This document shows positions 1-11,999 of a DNA stretch of 64,000 nucleotides, in pieces. Source of the DNA: Azolla pinnata (Eukaryota > Streptophyta > Polypodiopsida > Salviniales > Salviniaceae); contig JBBBWG010027202.1 of assembly GCA_037176905.1 (NCBI GenBank), forward strand, positions 1-64,000. The letters are read 5' to 3'. The notes beneath the pieces are model-generated. The model was given only the letters and a program-made list of their open reading frames with translations, did no database searches and was not told where the DNA came from. The translations under genes were made by a program, and so were the position numbers. Within the stretch, counting starts at the first letter, position 1, and each line of letters opens with the position of its first letter.

Positions 1-1870
1 ATCGTGAGGGGCCAATTCCATTTTTTATAAACTTCAGTGGACATGAGATTGATCTCAGATCCATGATCAATTAAAGCTACAATAGAATCTTCTAACCCTC
101 CCAGTTGCACAGGAGCTTCCGTGGTAGCACGAGCCCAATGATCCCGAGTATAGTGGCTTCGCGAGATTTGACCTTGAGCACATTGATTTGTAAATACTGA
201 TTGCGCCATGACTCCCGCTGGGTTGTTGTTGGTTTCTTCAATTAATTGCTTCTTTCTTTGTACTCGATCTATTAAGTTTTCTTGTACTTCTTTTGTTGCG
301 ACTCCAAGGAACGTTCCGAGAGGCATTTGGATATTTTGTTGAAGTATGAATTCATCAACCACTGCTTGCACATTTACATTTTGCCCTAAATCAGATTGGA
401 ATTTATAAGTAGGAGGTATACTCCTATCTCTCTTAGTCTCTTGCCGCCTTGTAGTTTGCTCCTCCATCCTTCTTCGTTTCTCATCCACAAGAACTTCATG
501 TGCTTGACAATCCGAGAGTTGTATGAGCGCAGTCAAGGGAATCACATGATCATTTCACCCCATAATTTCCATTACCTCTTTCTTCCCGCGCTCCAAATCC
601 TCCATACAGACCTTTTGCTTTCCAACTTTGTTCATTGCATCAGTCCAAAAGCCAGAACCGTTCCTCCCTTCATCCACCCGAATTATCGCAGAACTCGCAT
701 AGTAGCTTGATTGTTGTACGCCTTGCGCTGCTCTCGCATCTTCAATAACCTTCTTCATTCCTCCATTCCTCCAATTTGGGTTAAGCGGTTGATTGTTGAA
801 AATACTATGAATTTTACCATTCTGGAAGTAGACAATGTTTTGTCGAACCGCATCCTCGTATTCAAGACAATCCCTTCTCTCGTGCTCAGTACTATCGCAC
901 CATATGCATTTTCGCACAAAAGATTGGCGTGGACGTTCCTCTTTAGCCTTTTGCGTTTCCACCACCCGAGCAACAGTCAAAGTTAATTCCTTAAGTCCTT
1001 TAATTACCTCTTCTAGCGCAATTTCTTGAGATGATTTTTGTGTTGATCTATCCGATTGCTCTAAAATGGGTTTCGGTTCCACATATCCTGCTTCTTTTCT
1101 TTGGTTACGATCATCCTCTTGAACCATCGACGATTCGCCAAGCCAAATATGGCGCTTGGAGAGTTGTTTACAAGCAGTCTTTACTTGCTCCCAATCATTT
1201 CACAAGGGCATTCGTTCCCTCTACATCCTCCAAAAGAAGACCAAGATCTTTCCGATCTCGGATATCCACCGCTTGTAGGAAGAGCATCACCTTGTCTGGT
1301 TGCAACAAAGTTCGGTCGCGAGTTGAAAGCTTATTGTACCTTTCCTCAAACTCCGCAAGGATGCTCATGATGGAAAGAGATTTCCTACCGGCCACCTAAT
1401 CTTCAAAACCTCGTCGAGTCACCTTGATTGAATCATCAAAGATGAACGCATTCAATATAACCTCCGTGAACGCCACCCAAGTAGTGTTCCCCTCCTGAAG
1501 TGTTGCGATTTGTCCATGTATGCTTAAAGAACAAGCTCGTGAGAAACTTGTTACCTTCATCACATCCGGGATGCCATAGAAACTCATCTCATCTTCATAG
1601 ATCCGCATGAATCGAGTGATATTTTGTCTGTTGAAAAGTCTTGCCTTCGTCCGCACTCTATCTAGATATTTCTCCAACCCAGCCATCGTTTGTTGTCCTC
1701 GCAATAATTGCTCCAATAACACTATCATTTTCTGCTCCATCTCTCCTTGCCGCTTCTTCACGTCAGGTTCACCAAATGTCGCAAAGCGTGCGTTATACGA
1801 TTGAGACGGAGACGTCGAGCCTCTAAACTAGGAGAGATGGCAAAAGAAATATGACATTAATGAAGAAATA
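1..1870 (-). mobile_element. Ty3/Gypsy-like retroelement fossil, gag and protease part
   Basis: The minus strand encodes parts of a retroelement polyprotein. In order there is a gag-like region (about 1761-1195), a CCHC zinc knuckle of form C-x2-C-x4-H-x4-C near 860-905, and, close to the left edge (about 1-130), a retropepsin-like stretch with a DHGS active-site variant followed by conserved hydrophobic residues. This order is that of LTR retrotransposon gag-pol. The element runs off the left edge, so the rest of pol and one LTR are not visible. It is broken, with several interruptions, and looks old to moderately old. A TATA-like block on the minus strand near 1995-2005 suggests that the upstream LTR lies within about 1.9-2.6 kb, but I could not place its ends. 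The lineage within Ty3/Gypsy is not resolved. Confidence 0.7.
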
Positions 1871-2664
1871 GAGAATTGGCTAAGGGTTTTCTTTACAGAA
1901 CGTAAGGTTACAAGATCGAATTCAGATAGCACTTTAAGTTTCCCTATGGAGTTTTCTTCCTTTTTCCCCCCCTACTCTCTTCTCTTGAGGCCCCTTATAT
2001 ACAATTTGGAGGCCCCTTCATGTGATCCACGTGGCGTACAAACGTGATTCCTTCCATTCTAGGGCATGCAAGCCTCTAATGTGGCATATGCATGTGATTT
2101 CAATTCTAATACATACAAGTCACTAATTATTATAATTTTCTTACTAAAAAATATTTATCAGTGAACTTGAGTATCATTGGTTGAAGTGTTGGACTCATCA
2201 TATAGTAGACGAAGGTTCGAGTTTTGGTAGCTGTCATACGTTTTCTCACGTGAAGTGATTGACTTCACGACATCGTCTCATGTTTTGTCATTAGAGGAGC
2301 AATTCTACAATGGTCTTATATTATACCTTAATTATTTTCCCCATCCATTATTACATGATCATGTTATTTACAGCGATCAAAAGATTTATGTAAAATAGGT
2401 ATTATAGAAGGAGCTAGTTGTATAAGACATTGTGCAATGTTTTGTTTATTCTCAAATATATATTTGAGTTTTGTGGGCTACACTAGGTTATGGCAAAACC
2501 ATTACAAAGGTCATTCTTCTATATAGATTGGCCCTTGTATATACAATTTGTAACCCTTTATGGGTGTTCAAATTTTTACTAAATAGTAGAAATTTTTTTT
2601 TGAATGATTTTATCTTGAAAAGACTTAGAGAACAATAATATATATATAGATAGATAGATAGAAT
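1871..2664. other. Gene-free stretch, probable LTR remnant of the neighbouring fossil
   Basis: No coding sequence is recognisable. The stretch 1960-2060 has a pyrimidine-rich run and a TATATA box on the minus strand, as expected of an LTR promoter. A weak tRNA B-box-like motif occurs near 2210. Nothing else is supported. Confidence 0.35.
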
Positions 2665-2684
2665 TAGAGCATTGAAAAGACCTT

Positions 2685-2815
2685 TCCCTAGTACGATAGG
2701 ACCGGGAAGGACGCACCTTTGGTGTACCAGTTATTATGCCCATAGTAAACGCTGGGTAGCCAAGTGCGAAGCGGCTAAGTAGGAAGCCCACCTCAGGATG
2801 AGTGCTCTCCTACTC
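2685..2815 (+). pseudogene. Chloroplast 23S rRNA 3'-end fragment
   Basis: This carries the conserved stretch of bacterial-type 23S rRNA around the sarcin-ricin-distal 3' domain, including the ACCGGGAAGGACGCACC and AACGCTGGGTAGCCAAGTGC motifs and the following AGTGCTCTCC. About 18 bases are missing between the AAGTGCGAAGCGG and CTAAGTAG segments compared with intact plastid 23S. It is a nonfunctional remnant in nuclear DNA. Confidence 0.85.
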
Positions 2816-2844
2816 GTATTTAAGAAGTCTCTAATTTGAGAAAC

Positions 2845-2940
2845 GGAGATAATTTCACGACAAGACTAGCCGATTATAACCACGAGAAATGTATGTAACT
2901 GAGGCATCCTAACAAATCGAGAGGTTTGAACTTTGTTCTT
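2845..2940 (+). pseudogene. Chloroplast 4.5S rRNA remnant
   Basis: This lies at the expected spacing after the 23S fragment. It contains CTGAGGCATCCTAACA and a following GAGAGGTTTGAAC segment typical of the plastid 4.5S 3' half, with diverged bases upstream (TTCACGACAAGACTAGCC). It is decayed. Confidence 0.75.
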
Positions 2941-3063
2941 GCAAGATGCAGAACCTGATCGGTTTGATCAGGCAATGCAACCTATATTCGATTGTCTGAC
3001 GGCATCAGCCTCAAAACTAAAGGATTCTTTCTAGGACTTGAACCCCAGTTGCTTGTATAACTT

Positions 3064-3425
3064 TCATCAATTGTTGCTCCAATGGACCCCCGAGGGAGGC
3101 AAAAAAGGCTCGTGTAGTATGATCCCTCCGTCACCCGTCAAATGATGAGGGGCAATCCCGTAGTTCCTGGTCCATGAATATGTGTTATCATGTGCTCTAT
3201 CTCTCACGTCTAGCCCGAAATTCATCAGCTTGTGCTCGAGAGATAGCAATCCACATTGATAAAGAATGTATAGATTCTTGAGAAGGGGCCCATCAGCGGT
3301 GATCGGTTCTCCCCAGATTGCCCGAATCCCACGAGTGAACGGAAGGTTGAATCTCCATTAGGTCTCACCTGAATCGCCTCATCTATCTCCTTCTAAAGAG
3401 TAGTTCGGTCTTGAGATCTACTTAC
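3064..3425 (-). pseudogene. Fragment of the plastid trnI-GAU group II intron
   Basis: Read on the minus strand, this matches my memory of the trnI-GAU intron. Landmarks on the plus strand are GTGCTCGAGAGATAGC near 3230, CCCACGAGTGAA near 3330 and TCACCTGAATCGCC near 3365, plus GATCCCTCCGTCACCC near 3120. The tRNA exons are not seen. Its orientation is opposite to the adjacent 23S/4.5S remnants. Confidence 0.75.
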
Positions 3426-6160
3426 AGTTCAAAGAAAAGTGTTGCTTTGCTTTGTTGGATTCGCAGATTATGGCCAAAAGATAATATCGCCTTCTTGCAT
3501 GATCATTTTGAATTTTCAAAATTCAAAATTCAAAGCATTCAATTCTTTCCACAATCGGAGCCGCATTAAAAATTATCGTATAATAATCCATAAATATTCC
3601 GGCCTTCTTGAAAGTTCAAAAGAAGAACTTTGGTAACCATTTATATTACAGTTTTTACCACTTCTTCTTCTTCCGCTTCATGAAAAAAACGGTGTTGTTT
3701 AAAATTGTAGCTTGAATCTTATCAGAAAACTAACTTTAGGCTTTCTTGATGAACAACTATGGATAATATGACGGAAGTTGCTTGCAGGGAAGAACCAATA
3801 AACACACAACCACACACACACACACACACATATATATATTTGTTAAAGAAGAAAAGCAACCTAAAGCTTTTACAATTACGATTATAATCAAAACCACCAT
3901 ATTTTAGTTTTAGCTTCTATTTCAAAACTAAAGAAGTACATTTATAGTATAAAATTTAAAGATAAAAGAAACAAAAAGATGGGCTAAATGAAGGAATCAA
4001 TCATATTGACACATGTTAATGAGTTGGGTCCTTCCTTTTGAATTGCGAAGGTTATCGAGTTAATAAAGGATCAAAATAAAAATATTCAAAATATTAATAT
4101 TCATTAGAAATGATGTCTATTACAATTGGAAAGGTTGGCAAAAGAAAGAAAAAGAATATACAAAGAATAACCACCTTGAATTTAGAGGATTTCACGTTAT
4201 TCTTTATGCTTTTACTTTGACCGAATCAAGTCATTTAAAAACGTTTACTATTAATATGATTAAAGAGACTAAAAGTTATAACCATACACTAGTTGAGAAG
4301 GCCAAGAAGATACACATGTGATCCTGCAATTAATTGTTTGTGTTTGGACCAACATAATGCTCTAATAAACATATGTTTGAGACATAAGTGGTTTTAAGGC
4401 AGACGAATAACAACCAATAAACAAAACTCTATTTCTTGCAAGTTATCATGTCATCTTGCCTCAACTTCCTTTGACATTTTAGGCCCAACATAAATGTCTT
4501 TTTGTTTAGGATCAAGTAATTGTGCAAGCTTATAGAACCATGTGAAAAGCATTATAACCGCCAATGAATGGCCTTCTAACCTTCTAGTTAAATATTTAGT
4601 CATCTTGTGTTGATAGAAAAAGAAAATATACCACCACATAATAGCTTGACCTACACATATTTTATTGCATGCGTTGCACGTTTCCTTTTAACTTGATCAT
4701 ATCCCCACTTATTTTTGTTCATTTAGAGTCTAAAAAATTGCATTGCTCTCATCTTGTTATTCTCATATGGTACTTCGCTTCGCACGATGTAGAATCATTA
4801 AAATTGGCATTTGTTAGCAAAAAGTGACAAACCTCCCTTCAGGTTGATGATAAATCTTGTTTTACAGATAATACGGTAGTACAAAGTTTTGTTCTGACCA
4901 ATTTTATTGAAAAAACATGGCGTTGTGTAAGCGAAAGAACATTTTATTAGTACCTTCACTTTGATCAATTGCATATCTTTTAAAATAAGAAAACCTCCAT
5001 ACGGTGCACAACCTCTGGTTTTGGACAGTAAGCATTACATGTCAAATTACACAATGCTTGAATGCAAACGCATCATATCGAATGACAGCTTCTTAGAGAG
5101 TGTACTCAATATTTGATCAATATGATTGCGAGTATGACCTATTTATAAGAAGTTCACGTGCTAGAGTATGGTATGTTAGTCTAAAAACACTTGAATTTTT
5201 TTTTTCCTCTGTTGCAATATTATCAACCTCCACATACAAAATTGGTGGCAATAGGTGCATCCAAGATTGCAATATCATTTACATTAAAGGTTTTTGGATC
5301 GCTATGAACCTTAGGGTAGTACATAACCAAAACATAATCATGTAGTATGACTTAAATGTATCCACTCATCACTAATATCTCTCGAAATCCAAGCAAAAAG
5401 CTAGACAGACGTATTTTCTCTTTAATAGGAGAGTTTAAAGGTGCCTCTATAATGCATGGCCTTCATCCGTTCTTGGGCTTGAAGGTGACAAAATTCTAGA
5501 CAAAAAAAAGAGGATATAACTCTATATGAATGGCCAACACCTTTAGGTTTATATACAACTTGTGACATTTAATGCCCTAATTCTTATTACAGTCGTCTTG
5601 CTCAACCACTCGGACTTTTTTCCTAGGCTCTGTCTCAGACTTCGAGTTCGATATGGAATTGGGACGATGTGGAGTCTGGACTGATCATCTAACACGAGAT
5701 CATCGAACACAAAGGCGCGTGCTAAACCCATGCCATCAGTACACTAATGGCGGGCCAAGTCTAAGGACCTCGAGGTTAATTACCCTCGCTTATACTACCG
5801 ATTAACTGAAGGTAGAAGAAGCACTGGTGACACACCTTAGTGAACAGCTGCTGACCTCACGGTGGATACATATATACACCATACATACATACATACATAC
5901 ATACACATGCATACATACATATAGACCGAGCATGCGCACCTGGTTACAGTATTTATACTGGTAATACGACATATAATCGGCTCTCCTACCCCTTAAGTAT
6001 CTATACTGGTAATACTACATATGTTACACAGTACTTAGTATTTAGGAAAAAGATCAAAGAAACAGATTAGTATGCATACACCAACTCTTCATCACCGCTA
6101 CAAGCTCGGTCGATATGATTGTACCCAACATCTTTGCAAAGGGCAGACGCCTCGATGCGA
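3426..6160. other. Intergenic, AT-rich, microsatellites
   Basis: No supported gene. A CA/TA microsatellite lies at about 3809-3840 and a CATA tetranucleotide run at about 5878-5925. Short open frames here have no recognisable similarity and are probably chance. Confidence 0.6.
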
Positions 6161-9100
6161 TCACACCACAGCATTCGTGCGAGCTCGCCGACCCAGAATG
6201 CGATCTGCAAACACATGTTATATCAGTTCCTCCCCATCCTGCCTAAATGTGTGATACCAGCTGGAGCTTGACGATAACCTGTAATGTCGATGCATTGCTC
6301 ACCTGGTTTGATTTTCGAGGCTTTGTGCCGGGCTAATTCAGGTGGCATACGACTATTGCTTTGTATCAGCATCTGCACATTACCAAACAGCATCCCAATC
6401 TCAATTCTTCTCCCCTTTCCTTTCCTCCGTATTTTTCTCAGAGCGGCGCTATTACAAGGAAGAACTAGGCTGAATGTAATAATACCTACGAGCGAGAATG
6501 GCATTGGGGAAACTTCCAAAAACTGTGCATGGTATCTATCTAGGAAAGACTCTATCATGTTCTAATTCTTTAACTAATATGTCGAGCAACGACTGGCATG
6601 GAGGCTTTGCCATTCAACTGTACAATCCATTTGACTGTGCCTATGCATTTTGCTATAACATCCATATACTAGAACATACTCCGATGGGGTGCTTACTGAT
6701 CAGAAGGACACAGCCACCAAGAAGAAACTAGGAGGACAGCACGTGGCTATTCAAAAGGTCAAGCTGGATGGTATAGGATACGAATCTCGCAGTAACTCAA
6801 TTACGCTAATGGTCAACTTTTTGTTGTAGAGAATACCCCAGATATGGCTAGTCAGGAGAGTAAGCATACTTGTTTCAAGTCATAAAAGACGTCGGTGTCA
6901 CACAATGTCAAGAAAGTGGTTGCGATTCCAGTCTTTCCAGCTCAACCAGTTCGGCCTGAAATGCACACAACATCCCATTATCGCAGTTGTTTAAATTTAA
7001 ACCAGTCATTCGCAGATATCGATCAACATAAGGTAATGCCTTACAAACTCCCACATACCTATACGATGAGTGTACCTTTCAATACTTGAAGGCATGTCAA
7101 AATTGATAACATGTGCAATATCCTGATAAAACAGAAAGAAACGTGAAAGTTGATGGGCATCATTTAAGGTAACACACTTGAGACATCTTATATCTTGTGC
7201 AGCCACTGAATGTGTGTGTTGTATTTTCGGCAGCTATATAATGAATGAAAAACAACTGACAGAACTAGTTCTCTAAACCACTGCACCATGCCTTATCATA
7301 CATGACCAGAAATAAGAGTCAGCTTACAGGAATATCGATTCCACGTCCTGCGACATATGTTGCAACCAGACAGTTGAAACACTTATTTCGGAAACCCTCA
7401 AGACTTGTCTGTAGTGTAATATAACAAATTAGCACATATGATTCACATACATGGATGAAAAATAAATTCAAAAAGAAAATAGAATGGTAAGACTAAAAGA
7501 GATTACCTCACGCTGATCCTGGCTCTTTCCACCGTGAAGAGCTGTTGCTCTATAGCCCAATTTATCTAGCTGTCTTGCGAGGGAATTTGCAGATTCCGTT
7601 TTGTTGACAAAGACCATGGCAGTCTTATCACCTAAATCATTCAATAAGCATTGCAACCTGATGCCAGAAAAGTTCTGTAATAAATTTTAAAGCTTGGACA
7701 TAATTTCTCAAACTGAACTGCTTTGCTACAAACCTGTCAAGCTTTTCAGACTCTTTAACCATAATAACATGTTGTGTAATGAGCTCAGTTGCCTTGCCTG
7801 CAGTACCGATGGTCACCTGCAATAAAAACTAAACCTTCAGGTCAACTGAAATTTATAAAATCTAAAAGGAGTTGCTTTATGTCAAATAAAGAACTCATCT
7901 GTAAACTTTAGGTAAAACTCATTACAACGACAAATAGTCATATGAGAAAGAGCAAGCATAATATTAACCCAATTTCAATATATGATTCACAGATCAAGAT
8001 GATAACTTCATTCCCTACGCTTATCTCGACCATCCGCACAGATCCCTTTGATAAACATACCATGACTGGATTCCGTAAATAATTCCGTGCCAGGCGCTCT
8101 ACTGCAGGTGGCATTGTTGCACTAAACATGTATGTTGTTCGATATATTTTCCTTTCATCAAGTTCCTAGAACAAAGGATGATATGTTAGCACCATTACTG
8201 ACTACTTTTCTTTAAGATAACCATAACAACACACCTCATTTTCGTTCTCTGGTTTTAGATTGCTGGAAGGCATTGCTTCAAGAACTCCAACAACCTGTTC
8301 CATAACAGAATAAGATGGTTAATAAAGACGGTTTTCAATGTTCACCTTTTGCCATAATACTGTCAATTGCTGTGACCAGCAGAGAGAGAGACCCCTGAAA
8401 TAGAAATTTGGCCAATACTAGAGTATTTGATCAAAGTATGCAAAGTATATCCATGGCTTGACATGGGGAATGGCTGGGTTCCTCGTGGAATTCTTTACCT
8501 GTTGTATGAATCCCATATCAATCATCCGATCTGCTTCGTCGAGGACAACATAATTGCACTGATTAAGAACTACATACCTGCGAAAACACAAACCTTACCC
8601 CAACATCTATGTTCAATCATAATCCAAAAGTACTATTGATCAAAAGCATGGTCTGAATCCTACCTTCTTTCCAAACAATCCAGCAGCCGCCCTGGAGTCG
8701 CTATGACAATCTCACATCCCTGGATATCTTGAATTCAGTATATAGAAACTTATTAATGTGAAAAAAACTATTTGATTTTCGATATCCTAGCCCATAAAAG
8801 TTTCACCTGTCGAAGTTTGAACCCTTGTTCCTCAATTGACTGGCCTCCAATAACAGACACCAGACGTATATCCTGATGCATCCTTTGAAAAAATCAGTAC
8901 AAGGCATCTGCAACTTAAAATTAAATGATGCTTGTCTGGATGTCGAGTCTCAACACACTAAAGACTTTCATGGTCTTTGTGAGTGCAAAATTGACCTTTC
9001 TAACAAAACAGAACCCATTCCTCAACCAGATAGACTAGAGGTTTCTTTTAAGCAGGAGAATGGCTTTCTATGAGGTTACGAAAAAATTGAGGTAGAAAGT

Positions 9101-11978
9101 CCTGAACTAAACAGCTACATTTTGAGAAATCTGAAGCAAACAAACAAGTTACAGATTCGGTTATTCTCTTGGGATTCAAATTGACCCACAACACAAGAAG
9201 GTGCATGGAAAACGTTTTCATGCTGCTAGGAAACTAATAACATGATCCACATATTCTTAGTATTTTCGATTCCCTTTATCACACTCGTCATTTCAGATGA
9301 AAATCAAAGTAATTGATTGTGCAGCAAGAACTATATCAGCTGATAGTGGCGTTGAAAAATCAATACCAGATAATGTGCAAATTTTACTGTTTCTTTTTCA
9401 ATCTGCTGAGCCAACTCCCTTGTTGGTGCCATGACAACAGCATACGGTCCTGCAAAAAGACGGAATGAAATTGTACAAAATGTTACCTTTATTTAACATA
9501 ATTGAGAAAACAAGTATATTCACCGTCTGCTTCATTCGCTTCAGTCATTGGTGGTAATCTTGATATGTATGTTAGCATTGGCAGTACAAAAGCAGCAGTT
9601 TTACCAGATCCTGCACAAAATAAAACCAATTTAAGGCTTCAAGACCCCCTGCATCACACCAACAATATTGACTATTGATATAAATGCAATCTAATCTAAT
9701 TGAAAATTTTAGTACGTTAACCTGTCTCAGCTATGCCAATCACATCTCGTTGCTGGTGTCCTATAGGTATAGCAGCCATTTGGATTGGGGATGGTTTCTT
9801 GTAGCCAGCTTTATATACTGCTTTTAACAGTTCAGAGCTTAAGCTACCTTCTTCCCAATTTCTCATCGGCCTTGGGATTCTAGAACCCTGACAAGAGAAC
9901 AGATAAAATTTGGTTCGTATTGAGAATAATATGCAAGAACAGTTACGACTCATAGAAAACTTGACAACTGCAGAAGCACATATCCGCAATTCAGAACACA
10001 GTTGAATCAATCAAATGGGCACTCGCAGTAGGATTAAGGACTCTCAACTTTAGAATTCTTTTTATGGCCTCTATTATCATGCAATGGGTTTTTCACAATT
10101 AATAGGCAATATAAGTGCATTCCGCCTTCCATTGACCACCAAATTGAAAACTGGACATACATAAATTTACGAATTGAATAATTAACTGAAGGAGATAGTT
10201 TGTGACCATAAATAAGAGCCGCAATATCAATGTCACTAGAACATACTTAAATGCCAATAATCTAGTACTTGAAAAGACAAACTATGAGTACCACAGTAAA
10301 ACAGATATGAGATAGAGATGAAACCCACTAGTATAATTACGTCATACCTTATAAGAGATATTGAAGTCCTCTCTAAAAATCCTCCAGTCTCTATCTGTCA
10401 TCTCCTCAAGCTGTAAAATAAGTTAAAATCATTAGTATAGTTGTGTAACAGCACAAGCTGCATGCACACTTAGTCAAAAGTCTGAGGGAGTGCCTTTTTA
10501 TCTGACCAATGTTGGTCTACTCGCATGTCGAAAGTGTCATACACATTAGAAGGAGCATCCTTCCTTTTTTGGGCTTCTGCTTCCTCTGGCTTCTCCTCCA
10601 CGCCATCCCTTTCCTAAAGATTGAAAACTCATGAAATATATACCCACAACAGGAAAGGCCAAATAGGTTTTCACCATCCTTAAGTGAATCTTTTTTTATG
10701 CGAGATTTACCCGTTTTTGAGCACGCAAATCCTGCTCATTCTTTGAAGCCAACTGTATATGAAACATTGCGGATATCAACGGAAATTAAACAGAATGCAA
10801 CTATGTACCATACAAGCATATATAAAAAAGAACACAAAATATAGTTGATAAATATTCTAAAATAGTTTATAAATAAGTACATACAGTAGCCAGCATCTGA
10901 ATATAAAATAGCTCTCTGACTGCTAGACATGCAGGAAAAGAGAGGTTGAGAGTCAAAGAATGCATATGACAAGAGTTGGCAAGTGTTTCCTAAATGGTCT
11001 GCATGGATAAACAAATTACATGACCAGATGCAATCCTGACATTTGAGCAGGAAATGGACAGTTGCTTATGAGCATTCTCAAAAACTCACTGGAAATCATT
11101 GAAATCACCATTCTTACATTTTAGGGATAAAATGAGGTCTATAGAACTGAAATGTTGAAGTAACCGTTTCCTATAAGAAAGAAATATAAGCCATGTTCTA
11201 AAAACTTGAAATCTATCATTTACGCATTTCATTCTGTATGTTGCTATTAGCCATTGAAATTCATGTAATCTGTAAAAGGCTAAGAATAGTTTATTGTGCT
11301 ATTTTAAAAAATAACAAATCCACCATTTCTAAACTAATATATCAATCACGATTCTTGTGATTACCTTCTTCTGTTCCCTCCTATCCATTCCTGCACGAAA
11401 TCCTCTTCCGAAAAGCAGTTGTGCCTCATGTGGATTTTGGTATCTACGAAAGATCAGAATAAATAAGGTCATTTACTACTGCAGAAAATTAAGGATGTTA
11501 ACAACCTGAATCTACACACAGACCACAACTTACAAAAAGTTCATGTCTTGGGAAGTATCTTCACTATTTTCCCAATCAAAGGAGAATCTGAATTTGTCGC
11601 TAGGTTTGACAAGACGTTTTCTGGGTTTCTTACCTCCAAGATACTGCCAAATAAGGAAAAAAAAAAGATTGTGAGTACCCAACTTGGTGTGCTTGCCAAT
11701 CATAAAGAATGAGGTGGAAGACAGTGCACCTGTTCCTTGATAGACTCAAGCTCCCTATCTCGCTCTCTTTTTAATTGTTTCTCACCCTTCTCTCTATCCT
11801 GAACTTCAATCCCTTCCTCTCTCTCACGTTCTCTGCATTCGATGCCGCTGGGGATCCTGCTCATGATCCCAATCCCATTCTCGCTCACATTCCCGCTCTT
11901 GTTCTCATTCTTGATCTCGATCTCATTCACGATCTCGATCTCGATCGCTCGTTTCTCCTTCATCTTCTCCTTCACGTT
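6161..11978 (-). pseudogene. PRP28/RH21-like DEAD-box RNA helicase gene, interrupted copy
   Basis: This gene resembles plant RH21, the ortholog of the U5 snRNP helicase PRP28, which helps exchange U1 for U6 at the 5' splice site in the nucleus. Exons from 5' to 3', minus strand: 11978-11730, 11643-11534, 11443-11365, 10752-10711, 10613-10494, 10410-10348, 9887-9722, 9610-9524, 9449-9367, 8872-8807, 8719-8664, 8577-8499, 8294-8235, 8165-8061, 7816-7734, 7657-7507, 7408-7328, 7122-7059, 6955-6870, 6372-6303, 6204-6161. Frames join across all of them. Visible motifs are [25 protein letters not shown] and HRIGRTG. Three oddities: a TGA at 6942-6944 replaces the arginine codon after HRIGRTG in motif VI, motif V has Tyr for Asp (7357-7355), and the usual N-terminal exon is not found upstream of a charged Arg/Glu-rich exon. 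One intron starts with GC (10493-10492). It may be a recent pseudogene, a truncated paralog or carry a base error. Confidence 0.72.
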
Positions 11979-11999
11979 CTGGAAATGGGTGGAAAGAAT

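Larger units (their letters stand above)
2665..3425. other. Nuclear insertion of chloroplast ribosomal DNA (NUPT), rearranged
   Basis: Three adjoining blocks resemble the plastid rRNA operon as I remember it: the 3' end of 23S rRNA and 4.5S rRNA on the plus strand, then part of the trnI-GAU intron on the minus strand. In plastomes these lie on one strand in the order 16S, trnI, trnA, 23S, 4.5S, 5S. The reversed trnI piece directly after 4.5S therefore shows rearrangement before, during or after transfer. Many substitutions and short deletions relative to plastid sequence indicate an old insertion. The identification is from memory of conserved plastid sequence and was not searched. Confidence 0.82.

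Noticed and set aside
2165-2300. tRNA-derived SINE suggested by an A-box-like and a GGTTCGAG B-box-like motif
   Set aside because: Spacing is plausible, but no tail, target duplication or second copy was seen in the window.
6498-6850. Plus-strand coding-like stretch within the last introns of the PRP28-like gene
   Set aside because: Two overlapping frames look mildly protein-like, but no family is recognised and both lie inside introns of the opposite-strand gene.
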